Assembly: GCA_009746045.1 (NCBI GenBank)
Contig: RPFO01000090.1
Coordinates: forward strand, 132,501-167,648
Direction of reading: 5' to 3'
From: Mesostigma viride
Taxonomy: Eukaryota; Streptophyta; Mesostigmatophyceae; Mesostigmatales; Mesostigmataceae
DNA: 35,148 bases
Shown: positions 17,723 through 27,723 of the stretch, in pieces
Position numbering within the stretch: position 1 is the first letter of the stretch
Layout of the letters: every line of letters begins with the position of its first letter
Notes under the pieces: generated by a model
What the model was told of the DNA's origin: nothing
What the model saw: only the letters and a program-made list of their open reading frames with translations
The model's database searches: none
Position numbers and translations under genes: made by a program

Positions 17723-18530
17723 CTAAGGCAAAGGGGCGGGAATTAGGGGAGTTAGGCAGATCGCACTGCTAGAGCCGCGGAGCCGCGGGGCCGCGAGCGT
17801 CGTCATTGATAGGAGAGAACTGGGTTCGCAGCGCGGGCTCCGGCTCAGGTGCAAAGCGAACGAATTTATTAGGGGGACGGCCAAGCCTGGCAGCCATACC
17901 TGAGCTGAAGTTGCCCCGGCGGATCCCCACACGTGCTGGGGAGCAGGTGACCGTCGATGCCGGTGGCGATGGCGGTGACGGCGGGGGCCGAGCATGGGGG
18001 GCTGGGGCGCTGGCACGGCGGTATCCATGGGGGTCGCCGTCATTGGAGGAAGGTCCTGGCCGTTAATGCGGATGATGAAGACGCCATTAAAGAGGCGGGC
18101 ATAGATGCTGCACCGTAGTTGCGGGTTGGCCTGCTTGGCTGCCCGAGCCTCGTGGACCTCCAGCCGGTTCAGGGCGGCAGCCCGGGCCTCAAGCTGCTCC
18201 GGGGTATAGTAATCGTCGATGCTCAGTTGGGTAGATCGTGGAGGCTCCGGCGGGCCTTCTGCACCTGCAGTTTGTCCTCCTTGCGGTGGAATTCCACCAA
18301 TACAGGGGCGGTGGGGCCGCTGAGCCGTTGTGCCGTTTTGATGACGACGCTTTGGGCGGCCACGCCGAGCTTCCCCAGGAAGGGGTCGCCCCGGAGGTAG
18401 GTGCCCAGGCGTGCATCGTTGACGTTGAGGGGACGCCACGTACCACAATACTGCATGAGCGAATGTGTCGCGTTTGCGTGCCATTATATCCTAGCCTATC
18501 ACTTGGAAGGCATATCCATAGCAATAGAGT
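17723..18530 (-). pseudogene. LINE ORF1, carboxyl half (RRM-like nucleic-acid-binding)
   Basis: In LINE orientation: SIVVRGVP (RRM strand 1 pattern) near 18450, then in another frame LGTYLRGDPFLGKLGV and VLVEFHRKEDKLQVQKARR. A further frame has LSIDDYYTPEQLEARAAALN and CSIYARLFNGVFIIRINGQD. Order and motifs resemble the RRM plus C-terminal domain of L1-type ORF1 proteins, which coat element RNA. At least two frameshifts are present. A His/Arg-rich tail follows. The ORF ends just before ORF2. Confidence 0.6.
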
Positions 18531-18551
18531 ACTCTTGTGTGTGATCCACTA

Positions 18552-19116
18552 TGTTGTTCGCTCGTTAAAATCCAGTGTGAGATGCAGGTCACGGACATAC
18601 TTGGCCGCCGACCTCATGACAGGCAATTCCGTAGCCAGCCAGGTGTAGAATAAAACCATGATGCTTTATATATTTGGAAAGCAACCAAACCATTCACATT
18701 TAATTTCAAAAGACATCGACAAGAATACAAGTGTTGTCTAGTCGTATAATGTCGTACTTGTGCGTCACTGCATCCAAATAAGGCTAAGCGGTTCTTGATA
18801 ACCTAGCAGGCCTCGGGTGACGCCACACTGCTCCGCTTGGCTTACGGCTGGCAATGTCCTTTAGCGCCCCCTATCCTGTCTACCTATCCCGCTTACCCCA
18901 GCTATGGCTCACTGGCCAACGACGACCGGGTTCCTTCCCGAGTCTCGCCCACAATACACACATCATCTTGACGAAACCAAACAGTTATCACTTCCGTCAA
19001 CCAATCTCATGACAATTACTCATTGCAACCACTCTCGGGGGCTGCTCCGGATTGTTCCACTATTAAACCCCTTGACGACAACACCAAGTTGTGAGGGAGA
19101 GTAACGAGCGAACAAC
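18552..19116. mobile_element. Candidate MITE defined by a 15-bp perfect inverted repeat
   Basis: GTTGTTCGCTCGTTA (18552-18566) is matched by TAACGAGCGAACAAC (19102-19116), about 565 bp apart, between the two halves of LINE ORF1. This is where an insertion would explain the interrupted ORF1. No target duplication was recognised outside the arms, so the boundaries and the class are unproven. The interior has no supported gene. Confidence 0.4.
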
Positions 19117-19559
19117 GACCACCATGGCCGCTGCCGTGCTCCTAAATACCTCCAAAAATCCCGGCATCCATGCGCTGTCGCATTTGCCAGCAAGCCGCCT
19201 GACGTGCAGTTAGACTGCCAGCAAAATGCAGAGCAAGTCTGTTCGACACCCACGTGCGAGCCAGCACACCGCACACTACGATCTGCGTATCTAGCTTTGT
19301 CCGATGGACTGAACATCATTCCGTCTGGACAATACAAAAGATTCGTAACTGCCAAATGTCACGCACCGGAATATTGCGCAAGCCACCAAGGCTTTGCGCC
19401 CCAAAGTCTTGCGCCTAAACCTAAGTCAGGTCACCTAAGACTGTCACTCTAGAAATTCAGGCCTTTCCGGCGCGGCGCTCCACACCGGCCCAAGGAACAA
19501 AGCCTGCGGCCTACTGAATCGGAACCAACCAAACGTCGGTAACGATTCCGATTACGGCA
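19117..19559. other. Unassigned stretch inside the LINE ORF1 interval
   Basis: About 440 bp between the candidate MITE and the amino half of ORF1. Open frames on either strand lack recognisable motifs. It could be ORF1 sequence decayed past recognition or part of another insertion. Confidence 0.4.
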
Positions 19560-20205
19560 ACCGCGTAACTTCTTGAGTGCACGGACGTAAATGATCACGG
19601 ACGTGACAAATGTGCATAGCATCCCGTGTGCTGGCCTTGACGGCTGTTTTGATTTCGTTGATGAGCTCCGTGGGGTTCTGAAGCGCGGCGGCATAGGTAG
19701 TCTTGGCAGGAGTTATGGAGGCGGCAAGTTGTCGGTTGCTGGAGCTGGTGGAGGAGCTGCTGCTGCTGCTGCTGCAGTCCTGCTGCAATGTGGGTGATGG
19801 CGGAGTGGATGGAGGTGTCGGCGTGTGAGGAATGGGCGTGGTGGGTGGCGAGGTGGTTGTGGACAGGGTTGAGGGCAGCGTTGAGGAGGGAGGGGAGGTG
19901 ATCGAAGCAGGTATTGACGACTTGCTTGGCGGTGATGCCGATGGCGGCAGCAACAGTGGGGTCGGTTCCCAGGTCCAGAGAGGCCATGACAAAGCGCTCA
20001 AGGGCGTTGTCGGAAAGACGGGAGCACGTCCACCACTGAGACTGCGAGGCGCCTCACGGACCTCTGCGCAGAGGTCCGTGTCGTCGGGGTTGTCGTGGAG
20101 AAAGTCCGACAGGTGGGTAACCTGTTGGTTGTAGTCCCGGATCTCGCACTTTTTCTCGGCAGCCAGGTGCAGGATGGTGAGGGCGGCAGCTCGGGACAGG
20201 CGCAT
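19560..20205 (-). pseudogene. LINE ORF1, amino half
   Basis: Likely start Met at 20205 (MRLSRAAALTILHLAAEKK). The first frame reads to about LCAEVREAPRSLSGGR. A second (19987 downward) has MASLDLGTDPTVAAAIGITA and KQVVNTCFDHLPSLLNAALN, followed by a Gln run. The first frame then resumes with LAASITPAKTTYAAALQNPT and ELINEIKTAVKASTRDAMHI. Such a helical, low-complexity N-terminal part before an RRM suits LINE ORF1. Two frameshifts are evident. Confidence 0.6.
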
Positions 20206-20344
20206 GATGGCGTTAAGGCCTGGCCATTTGCCAGGTAAAAATGCGGCAAATATTTAGCCATAAATTTAGGGCTAAATATACAAAGAATAACAATGTATTA
20301 TAATTAATTGGAATAAATATAAACTTTTAAAATAGAATGAATTC

Positions 20345-20670
20345 GTACTAAAATTAGAAACGCAACTACGAATGCATTCAATATAAACTAACTTTTGGGG
20401 GGGTGGGAAATCTCAGGCAACTCAGGCCCTCGGGCACACGTGTGACAGAATTAGGGTTCCTAAAATTAGAAACGCAACTACGAATGCCGTCAATATAAAT
20501 TCTAACTTGTATAGTGGGTCCGAACTCTCAGGCATCTCAGGCCCTCAGGCACACGTGTGACAGAATTAGAATTCGTTCTAAAATTAGAAACGCAACTACG
20601 AATGCCGTCAATAAAAACTAACTTCTAGGGGGTGCCGAAATCTCAGGCATCTCGGGCACTCTGGCACGTA
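20345..20670. repeat. Three tandem ~112-118-bp repeats
   Basis: CTAAAATTAGAAACGCAACT recurs at about 20348, 20460 and 20578, each followed by ACGAATGC, AATATAAA/AATAAAAA, then CTCAGGC..CTCAGGCCCT and CACACGTGTGACAGAATTAG. The third copy is degraded at its end. Copies are well conserved, so amplification is fairly recent. It lies at the 5' side of the LINE. Confidence 0.9.
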
Positions 20671-20675
20671 CACAT

Positions 20676-20965
20676 TTGGAAAGTAAGTCGTCGGGACGAT
20701 TCCCCGTGTCGATCCATCGTCAGGTAAATAATAGACTTTTAGTATCGATTACTCTGCCGATCTATCATCAGAGAAATGATAAAGAACCTCGAGCCGCGCG
20801 AAGTAGGTACCTAGTTGCTTATAGGAAAAAAAAACAAAACAAAAGTATAGTCGTCGGGACGATTACCAGTGTCGATCCGTCGTCAGGTAAATAAATAACT
20901 TCTACAGACAATTGCTCTGTCGATATATTGTCAGAGAAATGATAAAAACTTCAAACCGCGCGAAT
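20676..20965. repeat. Two ~170-bp direct repeats
   Basis: GTCGTCGGGACGATT starts at 20687 and 20850. Both continue GTGTCGATCC(A/G)TCGTCAGGTAAATAA, then GAT/GACATT-like text, CAGAGAAATGATAAA and CCGCGCGAA. Each unit also contains short inverted matches (GTCGTCGGGACGA). No open frame is supported. Adjacent to the previous array but different in sequence. Confidence 0.85.
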
Positions 20966-21137
20966 TGTGCGTTTTTTTGCCCCTTTCACAGCCCATCAAC
21001 GCCCGTCGTCACATGCCCCTATAATTCCATGTCCAGCAATGTGTCACGGGATCGCGATTGACGTCTCTCTTGACCGCCACTTGTCCTTGGATTGGCCTCG
21101 ATGAGCGGCGCTACAGTGTCGGGCATGCGTCAGATAG

Positions 21138-21193
21138 TAGGGTTCTGCTCAACTTTTATTACAAGCCTAAAACTAAACTTGAGCAGAACCCTA
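21138..21193. repeat. Perfect 15-bp hairpin
   Basis: TAGGGTTCTGCTCAA (21138-21152) and TTGAGCAGAACCCTA (21179-21193) are exact reverse complements, separated by 26 bp. The flanks on both sides share related text (CATGTCCA, CACGGGAT/CCAGGATT), suggesting a short foldback element. No gene is adjacent within 600 bp. Confidence 0.9.
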
Positions 21194-21832
21194 TGCGACG
21201 ACAACCACGCAAAGGCTGGGGCGCCACGTGTCCTTTAATTTCATGTCCACCAACCGACGAGGTGTCCCAGGATTCATGAATCAATGTGCGCACACGGGGG
21301 TGTTCGGAGCAAATGCTGACCTAGCATTGTAAACTATCTATGCCCTTGTCTCATTACAAGGTAGAAAATGGCTTCCTTTTTCACGCGATTCATTAACGAG
21401 GAAATGGGCTTAAGCTGTCTAACCAGGTCCCAAAGCACAGCCATTTCCATTTGACGCTAGATGGAAGCCGTAAATCCCAGACACAAGCCTGGCGAGGGCT
21501 GCACTCTCTAGGCACCGCAGAGGTAAATAAGAGTAAGGTAAACAAAATTTGCGCGCCAAGAAATCACAGAACACCACAGAGGTGGATCTCGTACTTCTCC
21601 GTCCCACAAACCGTTGTTGGCATGAGATGGCAAGCGCCATGACCACACACTGGTGCTAGCACAATTCAGGTTCTTATCAACTTATGAAGGACCCCCGGCC
21701 TTGCCCTTGGCCAGGAGTGGTGCTTTGTGACCTCGGGGCACACATTTTCATTTCATGTAATTGAATTGCCCTTGTCCCTGCCCTTGCCATAACACTTCTA
21801 ATACACCAGGCTCCACCTGCCACAATGTGCTG
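21194..21832. other. Intergenic stretch downstream of the MYND/ARM gene
   Basis: No gene supported. It should contain the 3' UTR and end of the - strand gene that stops at 21833. Open frames here are short and carry no motif. Confidence 0.5.
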
Positions 21833-23386
21833 CTACCACCGATCGGCAGTACGGCTGCCGGTCGCCTTTGACACCTCCTTGAGCCGCTCCAGCGCAGCGT
21901 CCGCTCCGGCAGCTTCAAAGAACCCCCTGCAGGGTGGGTGCACGCACTGCATCAGGGTCCAGGAGACCCCCAAGCACGACAGCATGTCCAAGTGCACCGC
22001 ACGGCCCTTGCGCGCCTCCGCCACGAAGAAGTTGACCGACGCCACGAGCAACTCGCAGACCTGCTTGCGAGTGGCAAATCGTCGGGTACCCTCGGTCTCG
22101 TAGCTCAGGTAGCTGAAGCACGGAAGCACGGCGTACTGCAGGCTCTCGTCCTCCGATTCGACCCCCTGGCGGAGCGCCTCGGCCGCCTCCTCGCACGCGC
22201 CCGCGACCACCAGCTCGTTCACGTTTCCCGTCCAGGTTGCCAGCCGCCACACCGCAAACGCCGCCTCTCGTTGCAGCAGTCGGTGACCACGACCGCTGGT
22301 GTCACGCTGGCATGAGCCGTTGGCGGCGCGCCAGATGGCGACGATGGGCCCGCAGGCGCGCTTCAGCCTGGACGCGGTCTCCGACTGCTCGCCCACACTC
22401 ACCCCGGTGACCTCGCACTTGGTCGCTAACAGGCTGCTGACGATGTTGCACAGATCCAGGCAGAGCTCATCATCCAAGGCAGCGAGGGGGCCGTCCGCAG
22501 GGGCAGCCCTTTGCAAGGCACGCACCAAATTCTGGCATACCCGCGGCGTGGCCAGTGCACAGCGGTGCCGGAACGGGTACGTGGATCGGCTGGTGACCGC
22601 ATGCATGGCGCCACAAACGGAGCGCATGCTTGCGAGGTCGCCCGAGGTGACGGCGGACTGCAGGCACTCATCCAAGGCGGCGTAGATGCCGGGTACCCAC
22701 CCCAGCCGTCTAGCATTGTGGCACTGGGTCCTGGGGCAGTGCGTGGCGGCGACGTGGAGGTGCCCCACCGCATTGCACGCCTCGTAGCTGGCGGGGGACC
22801 CTGGGCTCAGGCATGTCGCGACGACCACACTCTGGCCGACCATCTCAAACGTGCCGGCCGCACCGCACTGGTCACAGGCGGACGCCTTTGAATTCTGCAC
22901 TCGCGTCAGGTTTATGATGCACGCGTTGGCGCTCTCCAAGAGCTCCCACCGGCTGTCCCGGACTGCCAGCCGGAGCGCCTTGGTGATGCCGTCCACCGCC
23001 CCGCGGTTCCCAAAGTCGACCTGGTTCTTGACGCTCGTCTTGGTCAGGTTGGCCATGCCCCCGACAATGACATCGAGGGGGACACGGCTGTCGCCCGTCA
23101 CCGCACGATCTAATGCCCGCACAAACAGCTCACAGGCGCCAGCTTTCCCGAGCAACCTCTCGTTTTCACAGCTCTTGGCCAGCTCTTGCAGGTGGCGAAA
23201 GGCGCCCTTGGCGAGGGCAAGGCTGCCGGGCGTGCCGTCCTCCTCATTCAAGTACTGGGCGGCTATGGTGACGTGCTCCTTGGCTGCCCCTTCGTCCAGC
23301 GATACAGAGCTTACGGCCGTCTTGCCCAGCTCCATTGCCCACTGGCACGACCGTTTGTGTTTCGAGAAGTCGGACACCTGGCATGC
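21833..23386 (-). CDS. MYND-type zinc finger / armadillo-like repeat protein, terminal exon
   Basis: A single large - strand exon of 517 codons plus stop. It follows an acceptor (GTGCGCAG) whose last base is 23387. It opens ACQVSDFSKHKRSC, the second half of a MYND finger (C-x7-H-x3-C). The first Cys pairs must lie in an upstream exon that was not found. The rest is helical with recurring armadillo/HEAT-like segments (ELFVRALDRA, VGGMANLTKTS, NACIINLTRVQ, LCLDLCNIVSSLLA, AAFAVWRLATWTGN, LQYAVLPCFSYLSYE). Codon use is strongly GC-rich, unlike the flanking repeats. MYND plus ARM proteins usually act as protein-interaction scaffolds; the role here is unknown. Extending the frame upstream of 23386 gives only intron and microsatellite translation. 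Confidence 0.8.
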   Translation of the reverse strand, partial: ACQVSDFSKHKRSCQWAMELGKTAVSSVSLDEGAAKEHVTIAAQYLNEEDGTPGSLALAKGAFRHLQELAKSCENERLLGKAGACELFVRALDRAVTGDSRVPLDVIVGGMANLTKTSVKNQVDFGNRGAVDGITKALRLAVRDSRWELLESANACIINLTRVQNSKASACDQCGAAGTFEMVGQSVVVATCLSPGSPASYEACNAVGHLHVAATHCPRTQCHNARRLGWVPGIYAALDECLQSAVTSGDLASMRSVCGAMHAVTSRSTYPFRHRCALATPRVCQNLVRALQRAAPADGPLAALDDELCLDLCNIVSSLLATKCEVTGVSVGEQSETASRLKRACGPIVAIWRAANGSCQRDTSGRGHRLLQREAAFAVWRLATWTGNVNELVVAGACEEAAEALRQGVESEDESLQYAVLPCFSYLSYETEGTRRFATRKQVCELLVASVNFFVAEARKGRAVHLDMLSCLGVSWTLMQCVHPPCRGFFEAAGADAALERLKEVSKATGSRTADRW

Positions 23387-23469
23387 CTGCGCACCGCCAA
23401 AAGCCCGAACCCGAATCAGGTACATGCCAAACAGATTTACGATCACAATGCCGCCTTTCAAAAAAGAGC

Positions 23470-23723
23470 TCTCCCTCCCTCCCTCCCTCCCTCCCTCCCT
23501 CCCTCCCTCCCTCCCTCCCTCCCTCCCTCCCTCCCTCCTCCCTCCCTCCTTCCCTCCCTCCCTCCCTCCCTCCCTCCCTCCCTCCTCCCTCCCTCCCTCC
23601 CTCCCTCCCTCCCTCCCTCCTCCCTCCTCCCTCCCTCCCTCCCTCCCTCCCTCCCTCCCTCCCTCCCTCCCTCCCTCCCTCCCTCCCTCCCTCCCTCCCT
23701 CCCTCCATCTCTCTGTGTGTATG

Positions 23724-23786
<63 letters not shown>

Positions 23787-23863
23787 CTGTCTGTGTGTGT
23801 GCGCGCGCGTGCCCGCGCGCATGCGTGTGGGCATGCGTGTGTGTGAGTGTTTGTGTGTGTGTA
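23470..23863. repeat. Compound microsatellite (CCCT)n, (CT)n, (GT/GC)n
   Basis: (CTCC)n with occasional 3-bp phase slips from 23470 to 23706, (CT)n at 23728-23782, then GTGTGTCTGT/GCGCGC alternating tract to 23863. On the - strand this is (GGGA)n, inside the presumed intron just upstream of the MYND/ARM exon. Its translation gives artefactual REGG and LPPS repeat proteins that should not be annotated. Confidence 0.97.
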
Positions 23864-24584
23864 CTTAGCCTCAAATGACAATGCTTCTCTCAACTGACGT
23901 CAACTTGCTTGGAGTATTAACGATCACTCACCCTGGAGCAGTAGTATGCAGCGTGACACCTGCCACATGCTTTGGTGCCAAGTTCTTGACAGCCGCCGTT
24001 ATCACAACGCACTTGGACCGGCCCCATTCTTTCTTCTCCTTAAAACTTGGTGAGACTCGGCGCAACTTCCAGTGTCTTCTGATCAGCAACAATGCACCTA
24101 CCGTTTGGTCATTGTGAGGTGGCGCTACACTGTAGCCCGCGACCTTCCGCAAGCTGCTCTTTACTCCCCCACTCAGGATTCCTTTGTATTTGAACCTTGT
24201 TGCATATGCTGTTTCTACTGAACGGTTTTCTCCCCTGTAAGGACAAGCTTGCTTTCCACAACTAATTATCAAACAACAACCCTACATATTATTAAACAGC
24301 AATTCTACATACCGATAGCAACCGCAAATTACTGAGGTGGTTTGCTAGCGCGGGGCATGTGACATTCCCGGCGAGCGAATGCCGTGCTGTCCGTTCGAAC
24401 TCCGCGGCCTGCTTTTCCCGCCCTTTACAGGGGTCAGTCAGTCAGTCAGTGGTTTCCCGCGTCGGGGGTCCGACAGAGCGGTAGTTAGGGCCTCCCCACA
24501 CGGACAACTTTCGGGGGTAATAACTATCTTTTGCGCGGGCTGGACCGGGCCGACGGAGGTTACTGGAGGAATCTGATAGCGTGA
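23864..24584. other. Stretch without a supportable gene
   Basis: Searched on the - strand for the missing MYND amino half (paired CxxC) without success. A 114-codon - strand frame (23928-24272) has no recognisable motif. A short (GTCA)5 run lies at about 24432-24451. Confidence 0.5.
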
Positions 24585-24754
24585 TCAGGCGGAGCCAATT
24601 TGAATTCTCGGAAGAACCGTTAGGTTCGCCAGAATTGGCGAAGCTTATCAGGCGGAGCCGTGGTAAATTTAGGTAAATTGGAAGAACCGCTAGGTTCGCC
24701 AGAATTGGCGAAGCTTATTGTTACGTCCCGGCCCTTTTGGACGGACGTAACAAT
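24585..24754. repeat. Direct repeat pair with hairpins, followed by a 12-bp inverted repeat
   Basis: Two copies (24585-24647 and 24648-24718) share TCAGGCGGAGCC and GGAAGAACCG(T/C)TAGGTTCGCC. Each holds the hairpin TTCGCCA-GAAT-TGGCGAA. They abut ATTGTTACGTCC (24717-24728) and its reverse complement GGACGTAACAAT (24743-24754). The TGTTACGTC/GACGTAACA ends equal the terminus of the Ty3-type LTR at 27349, so this may be a collapsed LTR relic. Confidence 0.75.
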
Positions 24755-25124
24755 CGAATAAATTATGTAGTTTGACTTGTTGTCATAGTCCGTAGGACTT
24801 CGGGACTCATTTCGGGACTTAATGTGGGAATTGTCCCTTGGTCAGGACTTTTGTATGGAACTGACTATGACAGTTTGTGTGATTCGGACTGGTCAGTTAT
24901 TTGGGGCCTACACATCATTCCAAAAAGCCATTTTTCCACCCTGAAAATTATTCTAGGATAGGCTAATGATTAGTTTGGCCTCAAATTTGGCACCAAGGTG
25001 CCTAATCAGATATCTTATGGTGGCATGTGGTCAAATAATTTTTTGGGAGTCGGCAGCATGGTAACATGGTGACATTTGCTAGCATAAAAATACCGAATTT
25101 TCAGCACTTTCTGGCATGTATGCG
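24755..25124. other. AT-rich stretch, nothing assigned
   Basis: GTCATAGTC near 24783 and GACTATGAC near 24863 are inverted, and several GGACTT/CGGGACTC motifs lie between, suggesting a decayed repeat. No gene or transposon end is supported. Confidence 0.45.
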
Positions 25125-25670
25125 TATATAATGACATCAAATGAACTCAGTTGGGCCTGGAACTTTGCACATGTTATAAACACATCCCATGCAGCATGCC
25201 CACAAAGTTTCAGGCTGGTTGGATGACAAATTGGTGGCAGATGCTAGCATAAACACCACAAAATGCAGTTTTTCAGGGTTTTCCAAGGGTTTCATCACAC
25301 ATTTGCATATATAATGACACCAAATGAACTCAGTTGGACGTGGGACTTGGCACATATTCGAAACACATCCCATGCAGCCTGCCCACAAAGCTTCAGGCTG
25401 GTTGGATGACAAACTGGTGACAAATGCTAGCATAAATACCACAAAAATGCAGTTTTTCATGGTTTTTCAAGGGTTTCATCACACATGTGCATATATAATG
25501 ACATCAAATGAACTCAGTTGGACCTGGAACTTGGCACATGTTCGAAACACATCCCATGCAGCCTGCCCACAAAGCTTCAGGCTGGTTGGATAACAAATTG
25601 GTGACAGATGCTAGCATAAATACCACAAAAAAAGCAGCTTTCTATTGTTCTTCCAAGGGTTTCATGGCAA
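25125..25670. repeat. Three tandem ~183-bp repeats
   Basis: Units begin with TATATAATGACA(T/C)CAAATG at about 25126, 25309 and 25492. Each continues with CTCAGTTGG, ACACATCCCATGCAGC, CAGGCTGGTTGGAT and ATGCTAGCATAAA. The third ends near 25670. The frames they contain are repetitive and not coding. The interrupted text upstream (24900-25120) shares the GCTAGCATAAA phrase, hinting at an older copy. Confidence 0.9.
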
Positions 25671-25810
25671 TCATTCCACCTTGGTGTACAGAAGGTTCCA
25701 AACAACACATCATTACATTATGCATCATATTTACAATGCAGGAAGGCATACTTGGGGGCACATGCCTATAGTACAATGCATTAATAACACAGCTCTAGCC
25801 AGCTAGCTAG

Positions 25811-25963
25811 CTATATAGTGGCTAATGCCACACCCGGGGGCACGTTCTCACGGCCCTGCTGCATCCTTTTCCTTTTCTTCTTCTCGGCATCTGACAGGGG
25901 CCTGCCCCCCATCTTCTCATCCACCAGCCTGGTGAGCACCCTGACGTTGGTGACTTGCGTCAG
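25811..25963 (-). CDS. Possible terminal coding exon, basic C-terminal tail
   Basis: A 50-codon GC-rich - strand frame stands out from its AT-rich surroundings. It reads LTQVTNVRVLTRLVDEKMGG then RPLSDAEKKKRKRMQQGREN then VPPGVALATI and stops at 25811-25813. KKKRKR resembles a nuclear localisation signal. An in-frame stop lies just upstream and an AG precedes the first codon, so it would be a last exon. The upstream exon would lie beyond the microsatellites. No family was recognised; it could be the tail of a transposon gene. Confidence 0.35.
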   Translation of the reverse strand: MTQVTNVRVLTRLVDEKMGGRPLSDAEKKKRKRMQQGRENVPPGVALATI

Positions 25964-26101
25964 CTACCCTACCCCCATGGCAGTGACGCTTGGCCTTACG
26001 CTTGGTTGGTGAAGGTGGAGGGGTGGGTGCGACAGTTGGTCTGGGTTTTCATCACCCCCTTCCTCCAGTGCATGCGTGTGCTCCAACGCCTAAGCAGAGA
26101 A

Positions 26102-26777
<676 letters not shown>

Positions 26778-27349
26778 TGTTACGCCGCAAGCCTCGGCCG
26801 CCACCTCTACCTCTACCTCTTCTGATACTACCTAGACTAGTAAGGCCGCCTCTATTTAAACCCCTAGCGAAAGACGAACGAGACGATCCAGATCTCAATG
26901 CATTGACATATGTGCTACTATAATATGCCATAGGCCATTTAACCAAACCCGTTTACTCCAGGAAAAGAGGAAGGAAACACAACTACACTGCCGTGACCCA
27001 AGCCTATATGTGTTAATTCATTTAACACACGCCGAGTGACCACACACGGAGTGGAACGTGCATAAATGGTCACCAACGGTCCAACAGGCTCGGGCCGACC
27101 TGGCCCTCGCCTGCCGAGACACAGAAACACAGGCAGGTGCACAGATGCACGCCGGTCCACTACATTCTACAAAAGGATAAGGACCACTAATAAAGTACGC
27201 GGCGCGGCGCCCAAAGGCACCCAATATACCACAGTACTGTTACGGGGACAATCATGTCCCAGCTAGAACTGCACGTAAACCTAAGAACAGCCGAGGCCAA
27301 GGACCTAATTTACGTCCGTAACTACAACGAATTGTTACGCGACGTAACA
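26778..27349 (-). mobile_element. 3' LTR of a Ty3-type retrotransposon
   Basis: On the - strand the LTR starts TGTTACGTCGCG at 27349, right after a purine tract, and ends GGCGTAACA at 26778, giving 572 bp with TGTTACG/CGTAACA terminal inverted repeats. A TATA-like TTTAAATA lies on the - strand near 26855. The first 17 bases also form a hairpin (TGTTACG-TCG-CGTAACA). The 5' LTR is not in the window, so LTR identity and TSD cannot be tested. Confidence 0.75.
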
Positions 27350-27366
27350 CCTCCCCCCCCACAAAA
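27350..27366 (-). promoter_or_regulatory. Polypurine tract of the Ty3-type element
   Basis: On the - strand TTTTGTGGGGGGGGAGG lies directly before the TGTTACG LTR start. This is the position and composition of a PPT that primes plus-strand DNA synthesis in LTR retrotransposons. Confidence 0.75.
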
Positions 27367-27723
27367 GGTAGGGAGCCCCCTCCCTACGCAGAGAGAAGGA
27401 AACCAAAGGGGTAGGAAAAACCTAATGCACCCAGCACACACCAACACAATCGATAGACCATCCCAGATACAAAGCACCAATAGTTCACACGGTCTCCACC
27501 ACCACGCCGGGTGGTGTAGGGTTAGCCAGCACCAAGCCTGGTGGTAGGTTCCCCTAACTGCCTGGAACGGAGTCCTGGCCGGGGGGGACGGCACTGGGCA
27601 GGACACACAGAGTAAACACATCAGCGCTAAGGACCAAGAACAGCCAACCAACTGGCCAGAATATGAGGGCGACTCTATATACCGGAGGGACAACACCCTC
27701 AGGTCGGGCCTAAGGCCCTCTAT
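27367..27723 (-). other. Untranslated stretch between the last Ty3 ORF region and the polypurine tract
   Basis: About 350 bp, no supported frame. It contains short complementary text around 27497-27545 (CACCACC/GGTGGTG) that could fold. Confidence 0.5.

Larger units (their letters stand above)
12190..20280 (-). mobile_element. Decayed APE-type LINE (non-LTR retrotransposon) with nested insertions
   Basis: Read on the - strand the order is ORF1 (20205 down to ~17723), endonuclease (17683 to 16740, continuing after a nested insertion to ~16130), reverse transcriptase (15266 region, continuing after a second insertion to 12491), 3' UTR, hairpin and a (TTAA)n tail at 12190-12213. Multiple frameshifts break every ORF, so it is not autonomous now. 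The 5' end is uncertain (about 20205-20280) and no TSD for the LINE itself was found. Gene order ORF1-EN-RT and an APE rather than restriction-like endonuclease put it in the APE-type LINEs; I do not assign a clade. Confidence 0.85.

Noticed and set aside
22299-23185. Several + strand open frames of 100-330 codons opposite the MYND/ARM exon
   Set aside because: Shadow frames of a GC-rich exon on the other strand; they have no domain and cross its codon structure.
23244-23893. Amino-terminal extension of the MYND/ARM frame through (GGGA)n
   Set aside because: An intron acceptor precedes the MYND half and the extension is microsatellite translation, so I end the exon at 23386.
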